From Neopestalotiopsis rosae (taxonomy: Eukaryota > Ascomycota > Sordariomycetes > Amphisphaeriales > Sporocadaceae), in assembly GCA_023078685.1 (NCBI GenBank), contig JALGAS010000013.1, positions 67,001 through 131,000 of the forward strand: a stretch of 64,000 nucleotides of DNA. The letters run 5' to 3'. The notes beneath the pieces are model-generated. The model worked only from the letters and a program-made list of their open reading frames with translations, searched no databases and was not told where the DNA came from. This document shows positions 45,159-55,921 of this stretch, in pieces (positions within the stretch are counted from its first letter, which is position 1; every line of letters begins with the position of its first letter). The position numbers and the translations under genes were made by a program.

Positions 45159-48100
45159 TTTTGCAACCTAGAAGTCGGTAATTCGTGGCAAAAGCAACAT
45201 CAAGGGCCCCAAAAGAGGGTTGCTTCGAAAGTAAATCTTGTTCAGTTAAAAGTCCAAAACAAGGGACTCCTTGGAGTGGGGATGATCCTAAAGATAAAAA
45301 GGCCAGAGCCGCTGGGCTGCAGGCATTGATGAGCGGCTCCGATTCAAGCGGCACTGAATGGTGCTCGAGCACATTGAGTCCATGTGTCGGCATGTATCTC
45401 CTGGAGGTGCAAGAGCGAATCACCACCAGCCCTATTCCCAGGTCTTCTCATAAAATGCCAAATCCGGCCACCATTATGCTGTGTAGTACATGGCCCTCGA
45501 CCGTTGAACGCATACGACAAGACATATGCAGTCAGGGTTCAGTCATCCTTACCAAAATTGGTACCCTCCCTCCACATTTTGAGTTTCCACTCACCTACCT
45601 TATAGAGGTGCATATATGGGGGATGCAGGTGCTTAGACCACAACTGTCAGAAACGTGCCATCAGAATCGACGCCACTCGGCCGAGCGACCTTTGATAGGC
45701 GATGAATGCGGAAAATATTCTCCTCTTGAGTGCATTGAAATTGTCCGAGTTATCGCCAAGCAGCCTACCCCATACACACCATGGCATTTGGCCGGGCTAA
45801 GAATGGATGGTGTGTTGTATACGAATTTGTAGTCGCAAGCCTATTCTGGGCGACCGAGGTTTCGGTTTCTCCAACTTTGTTTCCGTTAGGCTTGGTCCTC
45901 ACTTTGGGACATTGTGCATGGGCTGGAGGAGTTGGCTGTACCTCACTCCTTCAACTGGATGACCAACTGTGGTCTCTTACCTCTTATTAGAGCTCCATAG
46001 AGTCCATTTCGACCTCGGGATTACAGGCACGGTGCTTGAGAACTCATTGTTGTGTCTATTCATGATGACCGGGTATTATTTGTGAGTCACAGATACGCTC
46101 AATGAAGACCCGCCTCGTTGCAATTCGTGATGTGCTGCTTGTTTCATGGACGAAAGGGTATCAAATATTCTTATCCCGAGGCATTGACGATCATGTTGCC
46201 GATTCGACCGATGCGACACCAGCCTTTGGGGACCTGCACTGGTCTACTGCATGCTTGATGATAAAGAGTATCAAGCTATGCGGGGTGACCCTCAGGGACA
46301 TTGATGGCGGCCATGTCAATTACAGGGTTCCAATGTCACATTCCCCGGAGCGCTTAACTGGAAACGTGCACATTGCCTGGACAGTTTCCAGCCAGAGCAT
46401 TATTTCCGCTTCATCTTCTAAACTGCTCAGACAGTGGTTATATCTACACCATCAGCTTTGTAGGTAGGTGAATTCGTAGAGCTGAAGTCTGCAATCTCGG
46501 TAATAATGAGGACAGCCACAAATGATACCACACCAGTTTGACGTGTGTAAGGGTTTTTCCGGTATTGCCCAGGTGCCCCGATGTGCAATAGCTACACTGG
46601 TACCCGTTCGTGCGACTTTTTTGATCACTGATGCAAGCACATTTTACCATGTAGGTAGGTATGCATGCATAGAGCGGCGATGTGCAGAATTGCGCCTCCT
46701 CTCCATCAAGTGTCCGAGCATCCGCTTTTCACCATGATTCTTTTATTGCGCATCTCGCGGTGGCAGACGTGTATTAATCGTGTCTGTCTCTCGGCCAAGA
46801 ACCGTTTTGCGGGGTCCTCGAGCGCTGCACTTGCTACTCTGATCAGGAATGATCGTCGAATTTGAGAGGTCCCTGCATTCAGCAACAACCTCAAGGCTGA
46901 GTCGGCAATTGCATTGATCACTGAATCGTTCAATCTTGATCCGCTCTTCTTGTTCTTCATCTTGAGAGCATATTATTGTGCATTGTATCATCTCGAAACG
47001 TATGTATTTATGGCTGCAGGCGGTCGCCCGACGTACATATTCTGATCAGAAAATGTAGACAGTGTTGCGTGACACTTTGGTCATGTTAACGATGCATTGA
47101 GGCTTCTTGATGCATATTTAGAAGTACGTCTCACACTACAAATTTGTTTCCATCTGTCCAGGATATACACGTGACCAGTTGGATGATGTGTGAACCAGCC
47201 AAGGCTATTATACTGCCAAGAGCCTTCCGGCTCGGCAATACATTCCGAGCGACTCACATTGTGGCCAGAGTTCCTTTGATAATGGCTTGTAGTAGCAATT
47301 TTAGTTGGCGAAGCATGCAAGCCATATGATTCGTTCAGGTTTCATGGTTTCTATTTCTGCGGTATTCAACATACTCGTCCATTTTCAATGCAGCGTAGCT
47401 GGATTCTTCGGCTCAGAAACAAGTAGTAGACGAATGCATGAAAGACTGAACACTGCATAGGTAAGATTTTCTTTCGAAAGTCCCAGATTGATAGTGGTAT
47501 ATATCTGCATATATACCTCCGAGGGGGGGCCAAAGTCGTCAGGAAGCGGCTCGAAATTCCGTATATGTATTTCCTTCCTCGGTCATGATTTTTTATCATG
47601 AGGATGCATACCTGGGTAAATTGCTTGTCTCGACTGCCTCAGAAAGTACCAACCAAAGAGGTAGTCATAGACTTTGGATTCATGCTTAGACTCAAGAGCT
47701 TTCAATACCCAGATCGGCAGAATATTCATTGCGCAATGATTTGCACTTTACATCTCGATGTTTGCAGTGACCTTGAAGAACATAACAGAGGATTCGGACG
47801 CAAAAACCTGATGAAATATATACAACAAACTATGTAGGTTAATGATTTCGCTCCCGATAAGAAAGTGAGTCAATGGCGGGTAGAATCTATTTTGATTTCA
47901 GACCCGGCATTGTGGGAGATTATAGTAAGTTAGTTAACTATCAGCATGCGTTTCACTTAGTATAGAAATCGCAGCAATCTACATGCTTCTAGACCGTGAT
48001 TCTAAACCATCGACCAACGCGACTAGCGCAATTGGTACCTTGACAATTACAGTTGATTCAGCCCATCGGTACGCCTACAAACCTGTGTGAGTTGTACGGG

Positions 48101-48852
48101 AAAGCCACTGAATCAAAATACATCTGGCACATAGCATTTCACTATCTATTGCTTCAGGCCTAGCCTTTGACCGCTCACAGCCAAAAAATTCCTGCCAGCC
48201 AGACTGTAGTGCATCCACAGAGATATAGAAAAGTGGACCTGTAAAGGCGTACTGCCGGAGAACGGAGATCACCTAAAAACGATGATCTCACTATGGAATA
48301 GTAGCACGGTCTGACCCAGGGTCATATCGGCAGACATGGGGAACATTGTCCCGACGATAAACAAGCGCTGGGGATATCTCACACTAGACAATCATCATGA
48401 ATGCGCCAGCCGCCATTCATTATCGTGACGTTCTAGAATTATTCACATTTCCTTATCCAATTCAGCCCGCCATGTCAACTGCCAAGTAAACCGGCTTCTT
48501 GAGCTATGCGTGGAAAGGCTTCATCGCCGCAAGTGCAAGGGCGCATCGCGAGAGGATACATCAGGGATATCGTGGGCCTGTCCTGGGGTTGCCCCCAAAC
48601 CCGGCACTGGATCGGATAATGGGATCAACGAAAACTGTGCAGTCTTGCATCACCAGCAAGCTCACTGGACATGGGAGTTGGCGACGCTAGATCAAGCCAA
48701 GCCAACCTATCGGACTCACCATATCCACTGTCGGCCGTGACAGCATCATGGAGAGATAAGACGCAATCAAGGGATCGAGATATAAGGAGCATGGCAGCGC
48801 GCAAAGAAATGTAAACATAGTCTCAAGCCTTCATCGCCATCAATTCAGGACA
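45159..48852. other. Gene-poor interval, about 3.7 kb
   Basis: Only short open frames with no recognisable domain. The best unexplained one is on the minus strand at 46991-46743 (82 codons, ATG start, basic and Cys-containing), too weak to call. Composition is ordinary, and I see no repeat pair or transposon end. Confidence 0.45.
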
Positions 48853-50415
48853 ATGAGACTCTCGATTCTGCTTGCTCTCACCAGTAGTGTCGTCGCATCA
48901 TGCGGCGGCACGGCCGCCAGGACCGACCGAGCTGGAGCTATCAACCCCGGAGGCCCGAAGATCATCATGGACAATGACTGGAATTCGGGTGCCGCAACGC
49001 AATTCTTGAGTAAGTTAATTTGCAGAGACCCAGGTGCCTGAGCATGATTCAAAACTATCTATTGTGATTGATATCGAGCGTTCTATGGATTCTTTTCAAA
49101 TTCGACTCGGGATGATCCATTAATGTATTCAGAACAAGGCTAATTTTGATATCATAGTGGCTCTTGACTACGGTTGGGATATCCTCGGATTGATTGGCGA
49201 CACTTCCAACTCATGGGCAATGCAATGTAGTATGCATGCCCTCGCACTCCTAGAGATTGGCAACCTCTCCTGTATACCAGTGTACAAGGGCTCGGATTAT
49301 CCGCTGCTCATGACCCCCAAGCTGATGCAGACTTACGAGACCATTTTGGGACCCTTGGCTTGGGAGGGAGTGGTAAGTTGATCTACAAACATGTCTTATG
49401 TCGTTGTTTGGTGCTGTGTTGTCGTAACAGTCCAACTGCTGACAATTGTCTCTTACAATATAGTTCAAGCCACAAAACGACACGGCCGAGGCTCTTGGCT
49501 CGGATCCCACAAGTGGTGACCCACGCCGTATTGTCAAGGAGGCTTTCATTGAGGGATACCCCAACACCACACTCGCAGGAGACCTGGCCGCCGCTTGGAT
49601 GGTTGAGCAAGTCCGAAAATATCCCGGCGAGATCACCATCTTCTCCGCCGGTGCCATGACAAATATTGCCCTGGCTGTCCGCATGGACTCGGAGTTTGCC
49701 AAGAACACAAAGGCTCTCTGGGTTATGGGCGGTTTTGCCGACACCAACCTCTTGATGACGAGTGGAAGCACTCTGCAAGCTGATATCAACACTGATGTAC
49801 GTGTCATCATGCTCGCGTTTCAACATGATACTAACCAGATGTTAGTTCAACTTCAAGGCCGATCCTGAAGCTACCAAGATTGCGCTCACTGCGGATTTCC
49901 CAAACATCAGTAAGTAAATGTCAAGTCGTTTTTGTAATGACACCACCGTTGACCACGATACGCAATAGCTCTTGTAGCCAACGCAGCCAATGCTCTCGAC
50001 TTGTTCCCTACGCCAGAGTACATCGCCGAGATCGCAGAAGTTGTCAACCCATACACTGTTCTCAACTCGGCTGCCGCCTATCCCGACCTGCCATTCTGGG
50101 ACGAAGCAACACTTCTGACACTGCTCGAGCCGGACTCTGTGCTCAACCAGACTTCATGTGAGTTGCATAAATGATAGAGTGACAGATGCAAAAAAGAAGA
50201 CACATCGCTGACTGAGGAATTTTCACTTGCCAGTCTACGTCAACGTCGATACGTCCTACTACAGTCCAACGTACGGAAACATTTGGGCTTATCAGGAGGC
50301 CCTGCTTCCCACGCAGCAAGACCTGAGAGAAGTCAACTTTGTCTACTCGATCAACGGCACGACTTTCCAAAGTGCTCTCAAGCGGGCGCTTCAGTACCCC
50401 AAGTCCTGCGCCTAA
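48853..50415 (+). CDS. Secreted inosine-uridine nucleoside hydrolase-like protein
   Basis: Six exons: 48853-49009, 49158-49372, 49464-49796, 49846-49909, 49969-50157, 50234-50415; 379 aa. An N-terminal signal peptide (LSILLALTSSVVASCGG) is followed by the nucleoside-hydrolase fold. KIIMDNDWNSGA sits where the family has D-x-D-x-x-x-D-D, so the first two Asp are kept but the last two are Gly-Ala. LDYGWDILGLIGDTSN, PVYKGSDYPLL, EITIFSAGAMTNIALAVR and GGFADTNLL follow the family order. Several N-x-S/T sites fit secretion. It may release bases from nucleosides outside the cell, but altered calcium ligands make activity uncertain. Secreted fungal members with a D-N-D-W start form a subgroup of their own. 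Confidence 0.85.
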
Positions 50416-50708
50416 GTGCAGTCTGCACTTTTGATCAAACATATGGAGGGGCTGGGCATACATGTTAATAGAATCTTGAAAACAGCATCAGCTGCTCTCT
50501 TACCGCAGTTGTAGATAAAAGTGACGTTGAATTAATTTATGAGTCATGATATGTAAAGATAAGAGTTCCCCGACTTCGTGCAACGTTATTCAACATGCGT
50601 AAAGAGGGGAAAGAAACCAAAAGTTTCACCTTGCGCAAAAACAATATTATGAAAGTACATAATTACAATCAAAGTTTTCTATTTATTGCGTTCATAACTA
50701 GTACAATG

Positions 50709-52004
50709 CTAACCCTCCCACACCCAGGCCTGGTTGATCTCGCCCTTGATCAAGTCTGCACCGTTTCTTCGCAGTTCTCTCAAAGCCATACCATAGTCAC
50801 CCTTGTTGGGCGTGCGCAATAGTGTGTGGATGTGGAACCTCTTTGGCTCAGTGTTTGACAAGAACACGCCACTGTGGTGGTCGAACTCCACCACAATGAC
50901 AGGACTCTGAATTCGGAAGTAGAACGAGTCTTGGTCGGCGTACCCTCCGATCCAGGAGAAGTAGGTCTCGTGAAACCAGTCCTTGCAGTCTTGCAGCTTG
51001 AGTTTTCGGGACTGGGCGGGCAGATACAACAGGTACTGCTCCAAGATGCCGAGCACCAGATCTTGTTGCTGTGCGGAAAGATCCGCCACGACGATGCCCT
51101 CGTATGGAACAATACGGTTGTCTCTGTAAGCACCAAGAAGGTGGCGCTGGTCGTCGTGGTTCCATCTTCCCTTGGGCATCTTGTCGTCCTTCATCTTCTC
51201 GTATGTCTGGGCTTTCTTCTGCAGCTCTGGGCTCAGACTCTGCATCAGTTCGAGACCGAGCTTGTCCTCCTTGTACAGAATTCGCGTACCCTTGTACGGG
51301 CCCTCGTCGATCAAGTTGGGTTCTGCACCGGTAAACCAAGGGGAAATGATGATTTGCGGTCCGTAAAAGAATACAGATAGACACAGATGGTGACCATAAA
51401 AGCTGTAGCCCCAAGGCGCATCAACGGAAGGCTTTCCAAACACGCAAAAGTTGTAAGAGTACTCGTTCATGACCTTGGGGGCCTTGACGAGCTCTCCCAG
51501 AAAGTGGTTGACGCGCATGGCGCCGAGCGCTTTTTCATAGCCCTCGGGACTCAAGGTGGCCTCCAGGACCTTCAGAACTGCGTCGCGCAGCTCCGGAGTA
51601 ATCTCATCCAGCCTGACGCCCTTGTCAGACAGCAAGAACTCGGGGTTCGACCATGTCCGCCACTTCTCACTGTCAACGTGCAGGAGCGTCTTGGCCTTTT
51701 GTTGGTCGTTGAGCTGAGCAATCACATTTTCGGTGACTTTGACAATGTCCGCGATTGGCACGCCCTCGTCACGGAGTTTGAAGAGATCTTTCCGTGGCGT
51801 ACCGTCCGTTGTGACACCACGATACGGCTCCTTGAGAAGATCGAACCACAGGGAAACGAGGCCGTACAGCCACGGTGGTCGCTGGTGGTCGATTAGCTCT
51901 GCGGCATGGCTGTAGGCGTCACACTCTGCAATGCGTTGAAATCGCGGCGTGTTGAGATCAGGAAGGTATTCCCGAAATGACTTTGATAGATCAATGCTAG
52001 CCAT
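50709..52004 (-). CDS. DUF3500 family protein
   Basis: Single exon, 431 aa from ATG 52004 (MASIDLSKSFREYL); the frame is open further upstream without a better ATG. Conserved stretches of the family can be read: NFCVFGKPS, PWGYSFYGHHLCLS, FYGPQIIISPWFTGAEP, ETYFSWIGGY, DSFYFRIQSPVIVVEFDHHSG, FHIHTLLRTPNKGDYG. His-rich segments (GHHL, FDHHSG, FHIHT) could bind metal. No signal peptide or membrane helix. Biochemical function is not known; the family is widespread in bacteria and fungi. Convergent with the nucleoside hydrolase gene, 0.3 kb apart. Confidence 0.88.
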   Translation of the reverse strand: MASIDLSKSFREYLPDLNTPRFQRIAECDAYSHAAELIDHQRPPWLYGLVSLWFDLLKEPYRGVTTDGTPRKDLFKLRDEGVPIADIVKVTENVIAQLNDQQKAKTLLHVDSEKWRTWSNPEFLLSDKGVRLDEITPELRDAVLKVLEATLSPEGYEKALGAMRVNHFLGELVKAPKVMNEYSYNFCVFGKPSVDAPWGYSFYGHHLCLSVFFYGPQIIISPWFTGAEPNLIDEGPYKGTRILYKEDKLGLELMQSLSPELQKKAQTYEKMKDDKMPKGRWNHDDQRHLLGAYRDNRIVPYEGIVVADLSAQQQDLVLGILEQYLLYLPAQSRKLKLQDCKDWFHETYFSWIGGYADQDSFYFRIQSPVIVVEFDHHSGVFLSNTEPKRFHIHTLLRTPNKGDYGMALRELRRNGADLIKGEINQAWVWEG

Positions 52005-53076
52005 TGTGAATGATTTGATCGAACGGCGGGCTGAAGTGTTTTGCAGTCGCCGGAGAATGATTTGCACGCCGGATAATGGATGAAGCAAGATGATCTAGCT
52101 CATGAGGATGAAGGACTAGTCGATGAGTCGGCCGAAGACCTTTGAGCTAGGACAATGCCGCCGGAAATTCCGAGCAACTTGGTAGGTATACTTTGTTGAG
52201 AGAATGATCTCCGAGGTGGGAAGCAGGCCGATATATCAACCGAGCGGGACAATATGCAGCCTGTTCTCTGGGCAATGTCGCTGCTATGATCAGATTCAAA
52301 GGCTCCGAGAGCAGCAATGGAACAGACGAGTTATATCGAACGATTGTTACGAGTCTCAGCTGATCTTTTCTAGCAAATACACGAGGTCATCAGAGGTATC
52401 GCATCCGACTCGGCTGTTATTTTGGGACCGAAGAAAGCATCCGTGCAAGTCGGCGATGGGACCCCGCCATTTCCTTCACGGCTAGTACTAGGAGGGGCAC
52501 TGTAGTTTCAATTGCCATAGGGGAGAAATATCGCCGCAATGCGGGGACAAGGGGTACGTTGTGGGGAGGTAAATGGTCTAAAAGATGCCGAGATACCAAA
52601 ACAATACGCCCAAGGTTGTTGGCGGCCAAATGCATGCAGACGCACGACTGTAGCAAAGGTATCTTAGGGGCCGCGTATAGATAGGTAAATGAAGCTCAAG
52701 CGACTACAACTTCGATGAATATATCTATAGTCATTTATGCGTCTTTGTACCGTTACTCCATAACGATAGACATCTGGAACCTTTCCCTTGAATCACGAGA
52801 AGAAGAAAAGATCGATGTACTGTTGCTCCAAAGGAATAATGTTGAGTGGGTATTAAATACGATACAGTGGGTATGTTGGTAGCTGAATCTGTTCACCTAC
52901 GTAAGCATGCCAAGTTACCGCTGGCGCCAATGACTGCTCTTGTGGTTGATGCTTTCGCCACTATAGTTTACAGAAATCCCATGTTCCGGGGGCCGTTCCA
53001 TCAAATAATATCACAATGAAGAAGGGGAAAAAAACCTTATTTTACAGAACCGCGGTTCAAGCTCAGTCTTGCGACT
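52005..53076. other. Intergenic, 1.07 kb
   Basis: Upstream of the DUF3500 gene and downstream of the bZIP gene. No gene or repeat recognised. Confidence 0.5.
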
Positions 53077-54301
53077 TCATGTAACCTCCTCGATTCGTTC
53101 AGCGTCCTCGATATCAGGCTCTAGACCTAGGCTCGTACCCAGGTTAGCCCCCAGCGTCAGGCCCTCAAATCTCGACCTGACGACAGTATCGACGATATTA
53201 TCGAAAACCTCCCTCTGAATGACGGCACCAAAGTGGAGGCAACGAACCATACCACGAAAGCCCCGCGTTAAGCCCTCGATGATCTGGCGGTCGAGAGCGA
53301 CGTCGGGGCCGTATATCTGGACGATCTCGAACCAGGCCTGAACCGGTGCAAGCTCGCGATCGGGCGGATTCAGCGTCATGGCGAGGCCGTACAGCGAATC
53401 TAGCGACAGGCCAGTTGACTGCCACTCAATGTCATGCGTGTTCGGGTTGCAACGCGGATTCGACTTGATGACGGCATTGACAGCGTCAATACGTGTGAAA
53501 ATATCGGGAGTCGCGTGCTGAAGCGCAATTGACGACGCCATCAAGGCATGTCCATTCTCTGCGTCCATGGGATCATACGACAAATGCTTGTAGTGCGACG
53601 GGTCGAAATGGTTCCAACAAATATGTTCGAGCCTACAAATATTGTCCTGCGAGTAAGTAATTTGTCTTACAAAGCAAAATGTGTCAGGCAAGAAATGGTA
53701 GCAAGACTCACGAGAGTATGAAGTTGATAACTAGCTCCGTCTGTTCCTCTGTCAGCGCGCTAGACACTGGCCCTGGTGATGCCCCAAAGTCCGATGCGCT
53801 TGTTGTTGCTACGGTCATGGTCGGCGTCATCTCCATTGCGGAAAAGGTAGGCGAGCACATGTCCTCTGTCCGAGCTCCTAAACTTGGACTGGGTGACCTC
53901 GATATACGGAACGTCGGCGTACTGTCACTCATATCCATACGGAGTATATACTCGGGCTCGTCTGCACCAGGGGTCGCTTCGGCCTTCGGGATAGGGTCTG
54001 GGGGCAGTATTTCGGGACTGAATGTCGGTGCCGGTGGCAGTACTGGTGGCCTTGGAACGGGCCCGCCAAGGTTCATCATCCCTGACGCCACGGCACTCTT
54101 GGAGAGATGTTTTCTCATGGCCTCGTTCTCGGCCCTCAAGGCGTTCGCATCGGTCTCCGTCTGCTCGATCATATCCCGCAGACGGGCAATGTCCATCTCT
54201 AGCTCTTTGGTGTAGTTTGCCTTTCGTTGGCGATGTTGCTTCTGAGCTTTCCTTACTTGAGCCCTTCGGGCTTGTGCCCGCGACTTTGCATTATCGGTCA
54301 C
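53077..54301 (-). CDS. bZIP transcription factor (fungal AP-1-like basic region), 5' exon unresolved
   Basis: Exons 54301-53712 and 53665-53077, joined by a 46-bp intron with a CTGAC branch site; stop at 53077. The basic region RRAQVRKAQKQHRQRKANY is near the start of the first visible exon. It runs into a leucine-zipper-like helix (ELEMDIARLRDMIEQTETDA, LRAENEAMRKHL). A Pro-rich linker follows, then a C-terminal all-helical part (RLEHICWNHFDPSHY, LYGLAMTLNPPDRELAP) resembling other fungal bZIP proteins of the R-x-R-x-x-R-K type. The frame lacks an ATG before the basic region, so translation must begin in an upstream exon between about 54302 and 54620 that I could not fix. A nuclear regulator; target genes unknown. 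Confidence 0.78.
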
Positions 54302-54620
54302 TTCACTTTGTGTGGGATCTGACGGCCATGGTCAGCAGCGTTTCGCTCATTACGAGAAGATGTGAGCGAAATAGAATGAATTCATGCGTAAAGGTCATAT
54401 AATGTCGAGGGAGTAAATAACATGGATACATGAGCGTAGGGTCTGATATGATGGCCATTCAGTAACTTGCAATGGATGTGCGAGGCTGCTTGGCTAGACC
54501 CATCCCTAAGTCGGTGCGAAGGGACGGGATGTGATATCATGGACTTTGTAAGTCCACAACCTGCAGCGGAGAGTACTTCCTCGTGAGACCGCGCTCTTTT
54601 GCGCCAGACCGCATGCACTT

Positions 54621-54979
54621 CTAGTTATCCATCTCAAGATATGTTCGGCTGTAACTCCTTGCTCGTACGGGATCTACTTCTGGGGTCTTCCGTTGTTTGT
54701 CTCTCTTGGAGCGTGAAAGATAGATTTGTACACCAGCTGCGGCAAGGCAGAGCCGTGTTGACATGACATGTTTTGTTCAAAGAAAACGAAAAGAAATGGG
54801 TGACCAGTGACTTACATACCTACACCGGCGCTCGGGAGGAAAGTAACGTTCTTGGCCTGATGCGCCTCTTTGTTGCGCTTCCAAAACTCCTCAAATGAAG
54901 GCCGATCCTTGAGATCATCACCAGCATCGGCGCCGTCGCCAGCAGGACCGTCATGTGGTAGGTCCGCAGGGACCTCCAT
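54621..54979 (-). CDS. Small hypothetical protein, 91 aa, acidic head and basic tail
   Basis: Two exons, 54979-54820 and 54736-54621, with an 83-bp intron (GTATGT donor, GCAG acceptor). The first half is acidic (GPAGDGADAGDDLKDRPSFEE) and leads to FWKRNKEAHQAKNVTFLPSAG. The second half is basic (LSRSKRDKQRKTPEV) and ends at MDN. A short moderately hydrophobic piece (SAGVAGVQIYL) joins them and might be a membrane dip, as in some small mitochondrial or ER proteins. Family not recognised. The alternative donor 4 bp downstream also leaves an open frame, so the C terminus is less certain than the N terminus. Confidence 0.55.
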
Positions 54980-55921
54980 GATGAGTAGTCGTGATGGCAA
55001 GTGCGCCAGAAGTAAAAGAGAGCCTCGTCGGATGCCTCACTGAAGGACAGGGGTGGGGGTGATGATAGTTCGCAGGCCCTCCTAGTCGAGCCACGTGTAG
55101 CCGGGGTACCGTTTTTCCCAGCTGAGGATGGCTTTTGAGCGGTTCCAAGATAGTATCTTTGGCTTTCTGCGCGATCTTTTGTGGATGGGGTTTCCAAGAA
55201 ACGTAAGCAAGCTAAGGTAGGAAAAGAAGTATAAATAAGGAGGGGTTGAGGGTGAAATTGTCAAGAAAGGGAAAAAATTGTTTCTAGAACGATTCTTTCT
55301 CTAGGTTGAGGCTACAGGTCCGATTCCCTTGTGTTACCACATCTCCCTGTCTGAAGCCCGCATGATCCAGGCGCGACATGTGGAATCAATCCTGGAGTTT
55401 TGGGAAGGCGGTCAAGGGTCGCCCCGAGCGCCCGGCCAATGACGTTGTTAGCCCGCATGGCCCCCCGGATGCGTTGCCGGCAGTCACCTCGGTCACCACC
55501 TTTTCGGACAGACTTTCAGATATTTTCTTTTTGCTTACTTCACAATCTCTGCCTCTGCATGGTCCCAGATGACTAATAGAGTTTGAACACTGCTCAATGT
55601 TGCCAGGCTGTAGCATGACTCACAACAATCGAGAGTGTAAATTGGTTGATGGTGTGCTGGAGATCCCGGTGTAGGCCTTGGAGGGATCACTTCATACTGT
55701 GAGTAACAAGTGAAGATACCGAATAAATTATGTCTTCTATGAAAATGCTCACTGTGCATGCTTTTTGTAATAACAAAATGCTTTACAAACATTTGTCCAT
55801 GAACGCCTTGTGCTGAACAAACGTGCGATGACCACGCTTCCATTTGTCGTGGGACCCAATACTCGCCGAATCGCTTTTTGCCATGCCTAAACGCCGCTGG
55901 AAATGCCAAACCATAACTTCA
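54980..55921. other. Intergenic, 0.94 kb
   Basis: Between the start of the 91-aa gene and the 3' end of RRN3. No coding signal recognised. Confidence 0.5.

Noticed and set aside
45185..45832. A 215-codon plus-strand open frame upstream of the receptor gene
   Set aside because: Low-information sequence without family features; coincides with the receptor promoter.
46743..46991. Minus-strand 82-codon frame with Cys residues, possibly a small zinc protein
   Set aside because: Cys spacing fits no zinc motif and an overlapping frame is equally open.
48499..48740. Two overlapping plus-strand frames just upstream of the nucleoside hydrolase
   Set aside because: They lack conserved motifs and lie in the presumed promoter.
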